Shown piece by piece: positions 42,125 through 51,907 of a stretch of DNA of 64,000 nt. The stretch's first letter is position 1. Every line of letters begins with the position of its first letter. The notes beneath the pieces were generated by a model that worked only from the letters and a program-made list of their open reading frames with translations, was not told where the DNA came from and searched no databases. The DNA lies in NCBI GenBank assembly GCA_018672315.1, contig CP076053.1, positions 2,653,827 through 2,717,826 on the forward strand. The letters run 5' to 3'. Made by a program: the position numbers and the translations under genes. The DNA comes from Nocardioidaceae bacterium (GTDB lineage: Bacteria; Actinomycetota; Actinomycetes; Propionibacteriales; Nocardioidaceae).

Positions 42125-43270
42125 ATGCAGACCAACAAGCTCACCGCCTTGGCGGCGGCGTCGGTGGCGACGCTGCTGCTCGGCGCCTGCGGCAGCTCGT
42201 CCGGCGGAGCCGGAGCGGATGCCGGCTCGGGCACCGACACGGCCGCCGCGGAAGCCGCCCAGCAGGCCGTCGACGCCGCGAAGGACATCCCGTCCGTCGA
42301 CGACCTGGGTGAACCGATCGACGTCTCGAGCCTCGAGGGCCAGACGATCTACTCGATCCCCATCGACAGCAAGGCCGAGTTCTACTCCGTGGGCGAGGAG
42401 GCGATGAAGAGCGTCGCCGAGGAGGCGGGCGTCAACTTCCGCACCTTCCCCTCGGACGGCACGCAGACCTCCTACCAGCAGGGCATCCAGCAGGCCATCA
42501 ACGACGACGCCGGTGCGATCCTGCTGAACGGCCCGCTGGCCGAGACGCTCGGCCCGCAGATCGACGCCGCCAAGGAGGCCGGCATCCCGGTCATCCCGCT
42601 CCACCTGAGCGACAGCGAGGGCGAGGGGACCCCGGGCCTGGAGTACGAGGCCTTCGCCCCCTTCAACCAGGCCGCCCGTCTGTTCACGCAGTACGCCATC
42701 GCCGACCTGGAGGGCGAGCCCGTCCACGCGCTGGTGATCGAGGTCTCCGAGACCGGACCCTCGGAGGGCATGGTGCAGACCATCCAGGACACCCTCGAGA
42801 ACGAGGGGCCCGCGGGGTCGACGACCACGGTCGTCAACGCGCCCGTCGCCCAGTGGTCGACCCAGGTGCAGGGCCTGGTGCAGTCCGCGCTCCTCAAGGA
42901 CCCCGAGATCAACGCGGTGCTGCCGATCTACGACTCGATCTCGCTGTACGCCGCGCCCGGCATCGCCCAGGCTGCCGGTGGACGCGACGTGCAGATCTAC
43001 ACCTTCAACGGCACGCCCGCCATCCTGAAGATGATCGAGGACGGCAGTGTCGCGGTGAACGTCGCGGAGAGCCCCGACTGGGTCGCGCACGTCAACATCG
43101 ACGTCGCCTTCCGCGCCATGCTCGGTGCGGACCCGATCCCGGGTGAGACCGGCCCGCTCCGCCTCGTCGACGAGTCCAACGTCGCCGACTTCGGCAACCC
43201 GCCGTCGCCCTCGGAGGGCTTCGGCGACGAGTACCCCGACGCCTTCTTCGAGCTCTGGGGGCTGCAGTAA
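42125..43270 (+). CDS. Sugar-type ABC transporter substrate-binding lipoprotein
   Basis: A 381-residue periplasmic-binding-protein type 1 (ribose/RbsB-like) lipoprotein. The signal peptide has lipobox LLLGAC with Cys22 as lipidation site. The two-lobe PBP fold follows (GQTIYSIPIDSKAEFYSVGEEAM, later AAKEAGIPVIPLHL, DPEINAVLPIYDS). TCTGGAGG sets ATG 42125. It feeds the ATPase and permease immediately downstream. Substrate unknown, likely a polyol or small hydroxylated compound. Confidence 0.88.
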   Translation: MQTNKLTALAAASVATLLLGACGSSSGGAGADAGSGTDTAAAEAAQQAVDAAKDIPSVDDLGEPIDVSSLEGQTIYSIPIDSKAEFYSVGEEAMKSVAEEAGVNFRTFPSDGTQTSYQQGIQQAINDDAGAILLNGPLAETLGPQIDAAKEAGIPVIPLHLSDSEGEGTPGLEYEAFAPFNQAARLFTQYAIADLEGEPVHALVIEVSETGPSEGMVQTIQDTLENEGPAGSTTTVVNAPVAQWSTQVQGLVQSALLKDPEINAVLPIYDSISLYAAPGIAQAAGGRDVQIYTFNGTPAILKMIEDGSVAVNVAESPDWVAHVNIDVAFRAMLGADPIPGETGPLRLVDESNVADFGNPPSPSEGFGDEYPDAFFELWGLQ

Positions 43271-43273
43271 GTC

Positions 43274-44839
43274 ATGACCGAGACCCAGTCGGTCCCGGCC
43301 AGCGGGGCGGGCACGCCCGCCCCGCTGCTCCGGGTCTCCTCCCTCCGCAAGGCCTTCAACGGCGTCCCCGCCCTGCGGGGTGTCGACCTCGACGTCCGCG
43401 CCGGTGAGGTGCACGGACTGCTCGGCGCCAACGGCAGCGGCAAGTCCACCCTCATCAAGGTGCTCGCCGGCTTCCACGACGCCGACGGCGGCGTGGTCAG
43501 CATCCACGGGCGGGAGCTGCGGAGCCCCTTCGGCTCCCGCGGCCTCCGCGAGGAGGGGATGGGCTTCGTGCACCAGGACCTGGGGCTGGCCCCGGCCGGC
43601 ACGGTGCTGGAGCACATGGCCCTGGACTCGACGGGCAGCGCACGCGGCTTCGTACGCGTCGACTGGTCCGCGGAGCGGGCCCGCGTCCGCGAGCTGCTCG
43701 AGCGGTTCGAGGTCGACGTCGACGTCGACGCCACGATCGACATGCTCACCCCGGTGCAGCGCGCCATGGTCGCCGTGGTGAGGGCCGTCGGCGCCCAGGA
43801 GCTCACGGGTGGGAAGCGCAGCCAGATCCTGGTGCTCGACGAGCCCACCGTGTTCCTGCCCCGCCACGAGGTGGGGCTCCTCTTCGACCTGCTCGACCGG
43901 CTGCGCTCGCGTGGTGACGCGGTGCTGCTCGTCAGCCACGACCTCGACGAGATCCTGCAGGTGACCGACCGGGTGACCGTCTTCCGCAACGGGGAGACCG
44001 CCGGCACCCGCGACACCGCCGGCTCGACCCGCGACGACCTCGTGCAGCTGATCCTCGGCACCGGGAACGACGCCGCGGTCAAGCTGACGAGCACGACGAC
44101 CCAGGATCTCGAGCCCGTGCTGTCAGCGCGAGGTCTCACGGGGGAGCGGCTGCGCGACCTGGATCTCGACCTCTACCCCGGCGAGGTCGTCGGTGTCACC
44201 GGCCTGGCCGGGTCGGGCTTCGAGGAGCTGCCCGAGCTGCTCTACGGAGCACGGGCCGCCCGCGCGGGCACGGTGCTCCTCGACGGGGTCGCCACCGACC
44301 GGCCCCGGCCCGCGGACTCGATGCGCCGCGGCGTCGTCCTCATCCCCGCGGACCGCAAGGGGCAGGGCGGCGTCCTGGACCTCACGGTCCTGGAGAACAT
44401 GTCGCTGCCGTTCCTGACCGGGCGTGCCAACGGCTTCCTCGTCGACTGGACGGCGATCCGGGCCCAGGCGCAGGCCGCGTGCGAGCGGCTGAACGTGCAG
44501 CCGCCGATGCCGGCCGCGCAGCTGGGCCACCTCAGTGGCGGCAACCAGCAGAAGGCGCTGCTCGGCAAGTGGCTCGACACCGATCCCAGGGTCATGCTGC
44601 TGAGCGAGCCGACCCAGGGCGTCGACATCGGCGCCCGCCGCGAGATCTTCCGCCTCATCCGGGCCGCCATCGCCGACGGCATGTCGGTGCTGTGCGCGAC
44701 CTCGGACTACGAGCAGCTCGTCGAGATGGCCGATCGCGTCATCGTCATCGACCAGGGTCGCGCCCGTGCCGAGGTGCACGGCGAGGACATCACCAAGGAC
44801 GCCCTCGCGTCCGCCGTCTACGCAGAGGAAGCATCATGA
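43274..44839 (+). CDS. Sugar ABC transporter ATPase with two nucleotide-binding domains
   Basis: A 521-residue RbsA/MglA-type duplicated ATPase. Domain 1 has Walker A GANGSGKST and Walker B VLDEPTVF but only a degenerate signature (TPVQRAMVAVV). Domain 2 lacks a full Walker A (GLAGSGFEEL), as usual in this class, but has LSGGNQQKALLGKWL. Starts three bases after the binding-protein stop and overlaps the permease by ATGA. Confidence 0.9.
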   Translation: MTETQSVPASGAGTPAPLLRVSSLRKAFNGVPALRGVDLDVRAGEVHGLLGANGSGKSTLIKVLAGFHDADGGVVSIHGRELRSPFGSRGLREEGMGFVHQDLGLAPAGTVLEHMALDSTGSARGFVRVDWSAERARVRELLERFEVDVDVDATIDMLTPVQRAMVAVVRAVGAQELTGGKRSQILVLDEPTVFLPRHEVGLLFDLLDRLRSRGDAVLLVSHDLDEILQVTDRVTVFRNGETAGTRDTAGSTRDDLVQLILGTGNDAAVKLTSTTTQDLEPVLSARGLTGERLRDLDLDLYPGEVVGVTGLAGSGFEELPELLYGARAARAGTVLLDGVATDRPRPADSMRRGVVLIPADRKGQGGVLDLTVLENMSLPFLTGRANGFLVDWTAIRAQAQAACERLNVQPPMPAAQLGHLSGGNQQKALLGKWLDTDPRVMLLSEPTQGVDIGARREIFRLIRAAIADGMSVLCATSDYEQLVEMADRVIVIDQGRARAEVHGEDITKDALASAVYAEEAS

Positions 44840-45870
44840 CGACCACCTCACCGCCCCGCACCGACGAGAAGAGCACCGGCACGGCGACCACGAAGCGTCC
44901 TGCCGAGCCCGAGCGTTTCGCGCTCCTGGGCGTCTGGGCGCTGCTGATCATCGTCTTCAGCCTCCTGGTGCCCGACACGTTCCCCACGACGGCGAACGTC
45001 TCGAACATGCTCGGGTCGCAAGCGGTGCTGCTGATCCTGGCCCTCGGCCTGATCATCCCGCTGCGCACCGGCGACCTGGACCTGTCGATCGCCTCGACCT
45101 TGAACCTGGCGGCCGTCGTGGTCGCGGTGCTCAACGTCAACAAGGGGTGGAACATCTGGGCGGCCGTGCTCGCAGCGATCGTCGCCGCCCTGCTGGTCGG
45201 CATCGTGAACGGTCTGATCGTGACCGTCTTCGAGATCGACCCCCTCATCGTGACGCTGGGCACCGGCACCGTGGTGCAGGGCCTGATCTACCTGATCTCC
45301 AGCTCGGTCACCATCACCGGCGTCGACCGCACGCTGTCCGAGGTGATGCTGACCCAGCCGTTCCTGTCCATCCCCCTGGACTTCTACTACGCCGTCGCGC
45401 TGTGCGTGGTCATCTGGTACGTCTTCGACCACACGGCAGTGGGGCAGCGACTGCTCTTCGCCGGGCAGAGCCGCGACGTCGCCCGGCTCAACGGCGTCAA
45501 CGTGCCGGGACTGCGCCTGGGGGCACTGACCGCCTCGGCCGGCATCGCCGGCGTCGCCGGCGTCGTCTACACCGGCACGACCGCCAGCGCCGACCCGGTC
45601 TCAGGCGCCGCGTTCCTGCTGCCGGCCTTCGCCGCCTGCTTCCTCGGGTCGACGGTCCTGCGCATCGGCCGCTTCAACCCGTGGGGCACGCTCATCGCCG
45701 TCTACTTCCTCGTCACCGGCATCACCGGCCTGCAGCTCATGGGCGCCCAGCAGTACGTCCAGCAGCTCTTCTACGGCGGGGCGCTCGTCATCGCGGTCGT
45801 CATGTCGAAGGTCGTCAAGAGCCGCGGCGAGCGGCGACGCCGCGCCGAGGTGCGCGACGCACCCGCCTGA
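44836..45870 (+). CDS. Sugar ABC transporter permease
   Basis: A 344-residue RbsC-like permease with about nine to ten helices after a 30-residue polar head. The conserved loop between helices (LIIPLRTGDLDLSIASTLNL) carries the family EAA-like GxxDLS motif, and VARLNGVNVPGLRLGALTASAG follows. The Arg-rich C-terminus is cytoplasmic. Single permease, so it likely forms a homodimer. Confidence 0.9.
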   Translation: MTTTSPPRTDEKSTGTATTKRPAEPERFALLGVWALLIIVFSLLVPDTFPTTANVSNMLGSQAVLLILALGLIIPLRTGDLDLSIASTLNLAAVVVAVLNVNKGWNIWAAVLAAIVAALLVGIVNGLIVTVFEIDPLIVTLGTGTVVQGLIYLISSSVTITGVDRTLSEVMLTQPFLSIPLDFYYAVALCVVIWYVFDHTAVGQRLLFAGQSRDVARLNGVNVPGLRLGALTASAGIAGVAGVVYTGTTASADPVSGAAFLLPAFAACFLGSTVLRIGRFNPWGTLIAVYFLVTGITGLQLMGAQQYVQQLFYGGALVIAVVMSKVVKSRGERRRRAEVRDAPA

Positions 45871-45921
45871 TCCAGCCACCTCTCCGTCACCACCCCAAGC
45901 AGAGCCTCGAAAGGAACCACC

Positions 45922-47031
45922 ATGAAGACCAAGGCAGCCGTCATCCACGCCGTCAACGAGGAGTGGAAGGTGCAGGAGCTCGACCTCGACGAGCCCGGTG
46001 AGAACGAGGTACGCATCAAGGTCATGGCCAGCGGGCTGTGCCACTCCGACGACCACTTCGTCACCGGCGACCTCGCCGTGCAGCTCCCGATGGTCGGCGG
46101 TCACGAGGGCGCCGGCGTCGTCGAGGCGGTCGGCTCCAAGGTGACCCGCGTCCAGGTCGGGGACCGGGTCGCGACGCTGTTCATCCCCGCGTGCGGCCAG
46201 TGTGTCTACTGCGCCCAGGGGATGCAGTACATCTGCAACAACGGTGCCGGCATGGAGCTCGGCATGAGCATGGACGGCAACCCGCACTTCCACGACGCCG
46301 ACGGCAACCCAGTCGGTGGCGTGACCCGGCTCGGCACCTTCTCCAACTACATCGTCTGCCACGAGATGCAGACGGTGAAGCTGCCCGAGGACATCCCCTT
46401 CGAGCTGGCCTGCCTCGCCTCGTGCGGCGTCGCCACCGGGTTCGGAGCCGCGGTCAACGGCGGGGTGAAGCCCGGGGACGTCGTGCTCGTGCTGGGCCTC
46501 GGCGGGGTCGGAGCGAACGCCGTCCAGGGCGCGAAGCACGCGGGCGCGGACCACATCATCGTCATCGAGCCCGTCGCCGACAAGCACGACCAGGCGAAGG
46601 TCTTCGGGGCGACCGAGGCGTACACCTCCATCCCCGAGGCGCAGGAGCGCATCGACCACCTCACCAACGGTCAGGGCGTCGACGTGGCGCTCATCTGCGT
46701 GGGACGCGTCGACGGCGACATCATCGGCGACGCCTTCCGGGCGGTCGGCAAGTCCGGCTCGTGCGTCCTGGTCTCCGTCGGCCAGGCCGAGGAGGGCATC
46801 TCCATCAGCCCGCAGGACTTCACGAACTTCGCCAAGCACTTCCAGGGCGTCATGTACGGCAACTGCAACCCGACGGCCGACATCCCGAAGCTCCTCAAGA
46901 TGTACGCCGACGGGACGCTCAAGCTCGATGAGCTGGTCTCGCGTCGCTACAAGCTCGAGGAGATCAACCAGGCCGTCGCCGACATGCACGCCGGACGCAA
47001 CATCCGCGGCGTGATCGTGCACGAGCACTGA
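45922..47031 (+). CDS. NDMA-dependent (mycofactocin-linked) alcohol dehydrogenase
   Basis: A 369-residue zinc MDR alcohol dehydrogenase. The catalytic zinc ligands are Cys40 and His61-Glu62; the structural zinc ligands are Cys91, Cys94, Cys97, Cys105. The nucleotide site is GLGGVGANA. The FIPACGQCVYC and GAGMELGMSMDG segments are typical of the NDMA-dependent family, whose tightly bound NAD(H) is recycled by mycofactocin. It is the most direct link between the mft locus and this operon. Confidence 0.9.
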   Translation: MKTKAAVIHAVNEEWKVQELDLDEPGENEVRIKVMASGLCHSDDHFVTGDLAVQLPMVGGHEGAGVVEAVGSKVTRVQVGDRVATLFIPACGQCVYCAQGMQYICNNGAGMELGMSMDGNPHFHDADGNPVGGVTRLGTFSNYIVCHEMQTVKLPEDIPFELACLASCGVATGFGAAVNGGVKPGDVVLVLGLGGVGANAVQGAKHAGADHIIVIEPVADKHDQAKVFGATEAYTSIPEAQERIDHLTNGQGVDVALICVGRVDGDIIGDAFRAVGKSGSCVLVSVGQAEEGISISPQDFTNFAKHFQGVMYGNCNPTADIPKLLKMYADGTLKLDELVSRRYKLEEINQAVADMHAGRNIRGVIVHEH

Positions 47032-47085
47032 CCCTCGGCCGGTCCCTCGGCGAACACCCACCCCACCCCCAGCTCAGGAGCAGGC

Positions 47086-48564
47086 ATGACCACCACCCCC
47101 GACGTCGACGTCAACGCGCCGATCGAGCACACCCGACTCCTCATCGACGGCGACTTCGTCGACGCCGCCGACGGCGCGACCCTCGAGACCATCAACCCGG
47201 CGACCGGCAGGGCCATCACCGACGTGGCCCTCGGTGACGTCACCGACCTCGACCGCGCCGTGGCCGCCGCGCGCACCGCGTACGACTCCGGGCCCTGGCC
47301 CCGGATGAAGCCGGACGAGCGTGCGGCCGCCCTGTGGCGCCTCGGCGACCTGATGCTGGCCGACGCCGCGGAGCTCGGCCGGCTGGAGACCCTGGACCAG
47401 GGCAAGCCGTACACCCAGTCGGTCGGCGGGTACGTGCCGGCCGCTGCCGGGCTGTTCCACTACATGTCCGGCTTCGCCACCAAGCTCGAGGGCTCGACGA
47501 TCCCCGTCTCGGCGCCCGGTGAATACCACACCTACACCCGGCGCGAGGCCCTCGGCGTCGTGGGTCTGATCATCCCGTGGAACTTCCCGCTCAACATCGC
47601 GGCGTGGAAGCTCGCCCCGGCGCTCGCTGCCGGCAACACCGTCGTGATCAAGCCGGCCGAGACGACGCCCCTCTCGACGCTGCGGCTGGGCCAGCTGGCG
47701 CTCGAGGCGGGCATCCCGCCCGGCGTGGTGAACGTGGTCAACGGCTACGGCCACACCGTCGGGCAGCGGCTGGCCGAGCACCCGCTCGTCGACAAGGTGT
47801 CGTTCACCGGGTCCACCGCGACGGGGCGTCGCATCGTGGACGCGGCACGGGGCAACCTCAAGCGCGTCACCTTGGAGCTCGGCGGCAAGAGCGCGAACAT
47901 CATCTTCCCCGACGCCGACATCGAGGCGGCGATCGCGGGCTCGGCCGACGGCATCTTCAGCAACGCCGGGCAGGCGTGCGCGGCGGGGTCCCGGCTCTAC
48001 GTCCACGACGACGTCTACGACGAGGTCATGGCCGGCATGGCCGAGAAGGCCCGCGGCATCACCGTGGGCGACGGGTTCGACCCCGCCACGGAGATCGGGC
48101 CGCTGGGCAGCCTGGAGCACTTCGAGCGCGTCAGCGGCTACCTGGACGTCGGTCGCGACGAGGGCGAGATCGTCACCGGTGGCGGCCGGGTGGGGGAGCA
48201 GGGCTACTTCATCGAGCCGACGATCATCGCCGGGGTCTCCCAGGAGGCGCGCGTGGTGAAGGAGGAGATCTTCGGTCCGGTCGTCGTGGCCAACCGGTTC
48301 TCCGACGTCGACGAGGTCGTCGCGATGGCCAACGACAGCAGGTACGGACTGTCCTCGGGGATCTGGACCGCCAACGTGGGCACCGCCCACAGCGTCGCGG
48401 CGCGGATCCAGGCGGGCAACGTCTGGGTGAACACCTACGGGGTCTTCGACGCCGCGATGCCGTTCGGCGGGGTGAAGGAGTCCGGCTGGGGCCGCGAGAT
48501 GGGTCATGCGGTGATGCACGACTACACCGACATCAAGACCGTGTGCGTGAGGATCGATGCCTGA
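47086..48564 (+). CDS. Aldehyde dehydrogenase
   Basis: A 492-residue NAD(P)-dependent ALDH. The catalytic Cys is in NAGQACAAGSRLY, the general base Glu in TLELGGKS, and the Asn in PWNFPLN. It would oxidise the aldehyde made by the preceding alcohol dehydrogenase. A GAGCAGGC ribosome site precedes ATG 47086. It overlaps the GntR gene by eight bases. Confidence 0.92.
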   Translation: MTTTPDVDVNAPIEHTRLLIDGDFVDAADGATLETINPATGRAITDVALGDVTDLDRAVAAARTAYDSGPWPRMKPDERAAALWRLGDLMLADAAELGRLETLDQGKPYTQSVGGYVPAAAGLFHYMSGFATKLEGSTIPVSAPGEYHTYTRREALGVVGLIIPWNFPLNIAAWKLAPALAAGNTVVIKPAETTPLSTLRLGQLALEAGIPPGVVNVVNGYGHTVGQRLAEHPLVDKVSFTGSTATGRRIVDAARGNLKRVTLELGGKSANIIFPDADIEAAIAGSADGIFSNAGQACAAGSRLYVHDDVYDEVMAGMAEKARGITVGDGFDPATEIGPLGSLEHFERVSGYLDVGRDEGEIVTGGGRVGEQGYFIEPTIIAGVSQEARVVKEEIFGPVVVANRFSDVDEVVAMANDSRYGLSSGIWTANVGTAHSVAARIQAGNVWVNTYGVFDAAMPFGGVKESGWGREMGHAVMHDYTDIKTVCVRIDA

Positions 48565-49255
48565 CGGCGGGCGGTTCGAGGGCGTCGCGCCGATCGACCG
48601 CAGCAACCTGACGCTCGCCGGGAGGGTCGAGGCGCGGCTCCGCGACCAGATCGTCACCGGTGAGCGGGTCACTGGCTCGCGGCTCAACGAGGTCGAGATC
48701 GCCGCCGACCTCGGTGTGAGCCGGGGGCCGGTGCGCGAGGCCCTGCAGCGACTCGCGCACGCCGGGCTCGTGGTGCTCGAGTCGCACCGAGGTGCCTTCG
48801 TACGCCGCCTCGACCTCGCCGAGGTGCGCGAGCTCTTCGAGGTGCGCATCGCGCTGGAGTGCGAGGCGGCCGAGCTGGCTGCGGCGCGCATCAGCGACAC
48901 CGGTCTCGAGGAGCTGGCCCGGCTGCAGGAGACCTCGGTCTCCGAGGTGACGCAGGGCCCGGCGCCCTCGCCGTTCGACCACCTGGACCTCCACACGCTG
49001 GTGGTGCGCGAGGCCGGCAACGAGCGCCTGCAGCAGGCCGTGACCCAGGTGAACGTCGAGCTGCGACTGGCGCGGTCACGCTCGGGCGCGACCGGTCAGC
49101 GCGCGAAGGAGGCCGTCGGTGAGCACGACGAGCTCATCGCCCACCTGAGGGCCAGGGACGGCGACGGGGCCAGGGCCTCGATGAAGAGGCACCTGCACGC
49201 GTCCTTGCAGAACACGATGTTCCTGCTCGCCGACGCAGGGGGGGAGACACGATGA
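48557..49255 (+). CDS. GntR-family regulator, FCD subfamily
   Basis: A 232-residue regulator inside the catabolic operon. HTH: RLRDQIVTGERVTGSRLNEVEIAADLGVSRGPVREALQRLAHAGL (key residues in the winged helix; FCD domain in the C-terminal half with DHLDLHTLVV and EHDELIAHL). It is similar in type to the GntR at 30325. Location between ALDH and the ene-reductase suggests feedback by a pathway acid. Overlaps both neighbours. Confidence 0.88.
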   Translation: MPDGGRFEGVAPIDRSNLTLAGRVEARLRDQIVTGERVTGSRLNEVEIAADLGVSRGPVREALQRLAHAGLVVLESHRGAFVRRLDLAEVRELFEVRIALECEAAELAAARISDTGLEELARLQETSVSEVTQGPAPSPFDHLDLHTLVVREAGNERLQQAVTQVNVELRLARSRSGATGQRAKEAVGEHDELIAHLRARDGDGARASMKRHLHASLQNTMFLLADAGGETR

Positions 49256-50388
49256 CCGGGACGATCTTCACCCCCTGGCGGCTCGGGCACGTCGAGCTCG
49301 CCAACCGCGTCGTGATGGCGCCGATGACGCGCAACCGCGCGGACGAGGAGGGCGTGCTCCCCGAGGCAGCTGTCGAGTACTACCGGCAGCGGGCGGGCGC
49401 GGGCCTGATCGTCTCCGAGGCGACGCAGCCCAGCGTCCAGGCGCAGGGCTATCCCGGCACACCGGGGATCCACACCGATGCCCAGCAGGCGGTCTGGACC
49501 CGAGTGGCGGATGCCGTCCACGGCGCCGGCGGACGCATCTTCCTCCAGCTGATGCACACCGGGCGGGTGGGGCACCCGAGCGTCCGGGCGACGCAATCGG
49601 CACAGGTGGCGCCCAGCGCGGTACGTGCCGACCTCGAGGTCGAGACCCGGCAGCGCGGACAGTTCGTGCCCTGCCCGGAGCCGCGCGAGATGACCCTCGC
49701 CGAGATCGAGGAGACCATCCGTGACCACGCGGACGCAGCAGCCCGGGCGGTCGCCGCGGGCGCCGACGGCGTGGAGCTGCACGGTGCCAACGGCTACCTG
49801 CTGCACCAGTTCCTCTCACCGGGGACGAACCGACGCACCGACCGCTACGGCGGCTCGGCGGAGGGGCGTACGCGCTTCGTCGTGGACCTCGCACGCGCGG
49901 TCGCCGACCGTGTCGGCGCCGACAGGGTTGGCCTGCGCATCTCGCCCGGAGGCCAGTTCAACGACATGCACGACCGCGGCAACGAGGAGACCTACCTGGC
50001 TCTCGTGGACGCGCTCGCGCCGATGGGTCTGGCCTACCTGCACACGTTGCGTGGCCGCACCTCGACCCTCCACGAGGAGCTGCGCCGGCGGTGGCCCTCG
50101 ACCTACGTCGTGAACACGGGCTACCTCGGCTCCAGCGAGCTCGACGAGGTGGCTCCCATCGTCGAGACCGGTGTCTCCGACCTGGTCAGCGTGGGTCGGC
50201 TCTTCATCTCCAACCCCGACCTCGTCGACCGGTGGCGTCACGGGGTGGACCGGGCGACCTGGGACGAGGACACCTTCTACATCGGCGGGGAGCGCGGTTA
50301 CACCGACTACCCCGCGTACGACCTGACGCACGACCCGACGCACGACCCGACGGACCCGAGCAGGGAACCGAACCGAGGAGAGGACTGA
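49252..50388 (+). CDS. Old yellow enzyme-family ene-reductase
   Basis: A 378-residue FMN (beta/alpha)8 oxidoreductase: N-terminal VVMAPMTRNRAD, substrate-binding pair in ELHGANGYLLHQF (HxxN), and FMN-phosphate region SVGRLFISNPDLV. It would reduce an activated alkene, such as an unsaturated acid or aldehyde. The last ~20 residues contain tandem THDPTHDP, from a 12-base DNA repeat. Starts in an ATGA overlap. Confidence 0.88.
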   Translation: MTGTIFTPWRLGHVELANRVVMAPMTRNRADEEGVLPEAAVEYYRQRAGAGLIVSEATQPSVQAQGYPGTPGIHTDAQQAVWTRVADAVHGAGGRIFLQLMHTGRVGHPSVRATQSAQVAPSAVRADLEVETRQRGQFVPCPEPREMTLAEIEETIRDHADAAARAVAAGADGVELHGANGYLLHQFLSPGTNRRTDRYGGSAEGRTRFVVDLARAVADRVGADRVGLRISPGGQFNDMHDRGNEETYLALVDALAPMGLAYLHTLRGRTSTLHEELRRRWPSTYVVNTGYLGSSELDEVAPIVETGVSDLVSVGRLFISNPDLVDRWRHGVDRATWDEDTFYIGGERGYTDYPAYDLTHDPTHDPTDPSREPNRGED

Positions 50389-50393
50389 CACCC

Positions 50394-51131
50394 ATGGTGG
50401 ATCTGAACGGAAAGGTGGCCGTGGTCACCGGAGGTGCCTCCGGCATCGGGGCGTCGACCGTGGAGGTGCTCCGGGGTGCCGGCGCGACCGTCGTCGCCTG
50501 GGACCTGCACGACGGCGACGGCGTCACCGGCGTCGACATCCGCGACCACGAGGCCGTCGCGAAGGCCGCGGAAGCCGTCGTGGCCGAGCACGGTCGTGTC
50601 GACGTGCTGGTCAACTGCGCCGGCATCATCACCGAGAACCTCCCCGCCGACCGGGTGGACCCGGAGGACTTCCGACGCACCTACGACGTCAACGTCGTCG
50701 GGTCGTTCAACTGTGCCAAGGCGCTCTACCCCGCTCTGAGGGACAGCGGCGCCGGCGCCATCGTCAACGTCGCCTCCCAGGCGGCCCTGGTGAGCCTTCC
50801 CGACCAGTCGGCGTACTCGGCCTCGAAGGGGGCGGTGTCGGCGCTGACCCGCTCGCTGGCCGTCGACTGGGCGCGCGACAACGTCCGCGTCAACGCGATC
50901 TGCCCGGGCTTCACGCTCACCCCGATGGCGCGGCAGCAGATGACCCCCGAGCTGGACGCCGCGGTCTCGCGACGCGTGCCGTTGGGGCGCATGTTCGAGC
51001 CCGAGGAGATGGGGCGCACCATCGCGTTCCTCGCCTCGGACTGGGCCTCGGGCATCACCGGCGTCGTCATCCCGGTCGACGGCGGCTGGACCGCCGGCGA
51101 GCCCGCGCTCCCGATGGGCGGCGACGCATGA
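50394..51131 (+). CDS. Short-chain dehydrogenase/reductase
   Basis: A 245-residue classical SDR: TGGASGIG near residue 12, Asp in AWDLHDG (NAD preference), catalytic Ser in VASQAAL, YSASK. It would oxidise a hydroxyl group. An AGGAGAGG ribosome site lies before ATG 50394. Overlaps the second SDR by ATGA. Confidence 0.9.
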   Translation: MVDLNGKVAVVTGGASGIGASTVEVLRGAGATVVAWDLHDGDGVTGVDIRDHEAVAKAAEAVVAEHGRVDVLVNCAGIITENLPADRVDPEDFRRTYDVNVVGSFNCAKALYPALRDSGAGAIVNVASQAALVSLPDQSAYSASKGAVSALTRSLAVDWARDNVRVNAICPGFTLTPMARQQMTPELDAAVSRRVPLGRMFEPEEMGRTIAFLASDWASGITGVVIPVDGGWTAGEPALPMGGDA

Positions 51132-51907
51132 GCGGCGCGAGCGACCGGTTCGCGGGCAGCCGGGTCTGGGTCACCGGGGCCAGCTCGGGGATCGGCCGTG
51201 GTGTGGCCGAGCGCTTCGCTGCCGAGGGAGCGCACGTGCTCCTCTTCGGCCGCGACCGGGCCAGGCTGGACGACGCGGTCGCCGCGTGCGGCGACCACGC
51301 GACCGGCGCTGTCCTCGACGCGACCGTCCAGGCCGATGTCGACGAGCGCGTGCCGGCGCTGCTGGAGGAGCACGGTGCTCCCGACGTCGTGGTGCACGCC
51401 GCCGGCATCACCGTCGTCGGAGCCCTCGACACGCTCAGCGTCGCGGACTACCACCGGCAGATGGACGCCAACCTCACCAGCGTGTTCCTGCTGAACCGGC
51501 ACACCTGGCCGGCGCAGGTCGCCCACGGCGGCGGCAGCGTCATCACGGTCGGCTCGACCGCGTCCTTCGCGGCGTTCGCGCAGGACGCGGCGTACGTCGC
51601 CTCCAAGGGCGCGGTGCTCGCCCTCACCAAGGCGATGGCGCTGGACGGTGGGCCGGTGGGCATCCGGGTGAACTCCGTGTGCCCCGGTTTCATCCTCACC
51701 CCGAACCTGCAGGGCTTCTTCGACGCGCAGGATGATCCCGAGGGTGTGGCCGCCGGCGCGGCGGCCGCCGCTCCGGTGGGACGCATGGGTTCGCCCGAGG
51801 ACGTCGCCGGCGCCGTGACCTTCCTGGCCTCGCCGGACGCCGCCTTCGTGACCGGCACCTCGATCCTCGTCGACGGCGGTCTCATGGCGAAGGTGCCGAC
51901 CGCATGA
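51128..51907 (+). CDS. Short-chain dehydrogenase/reductase (second copy type)
   Basis: A 259-residue SDR only distantly similar to the preceding one: TGASSGIG, Arg in FGRDRARL (suggesting NADP), VGSTASF, and YVASK. The C-terminus has the usual SILVDGGL. It may act on a different carbon of the same substrate. ATGA overlaps on both sides. Confidence 0.9.
   Translation: MSGASDRFAGSRVWVTGASSGIGRGVAERFAAEGAHVLLFGRDRARLDDAVAACGDHATGAVLDATVQADVDERVPALLEEHGAPDVVVHAAGITVVGALDTLSVADYHRQMDANLTSVFLLNRHTWPAQVAHGGGSVITVGSTASFAAFAQDAAYVASKGAVLALTKAMALDGGPVGIRVNSVCPGFILTPNLQGFFDAQDDPEGVAAGAAAAAPVGRMGSPEDVAGAVTFLASPDAAFVTGTSILVDGGLMAKVPTA

Noticed and set aside
44153-44839. Loss of function in the second ATPase domain because it lacks a Walker A lysine
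   Set aside because: This is normal in RbsA/MglA-type duplicated ATPases.
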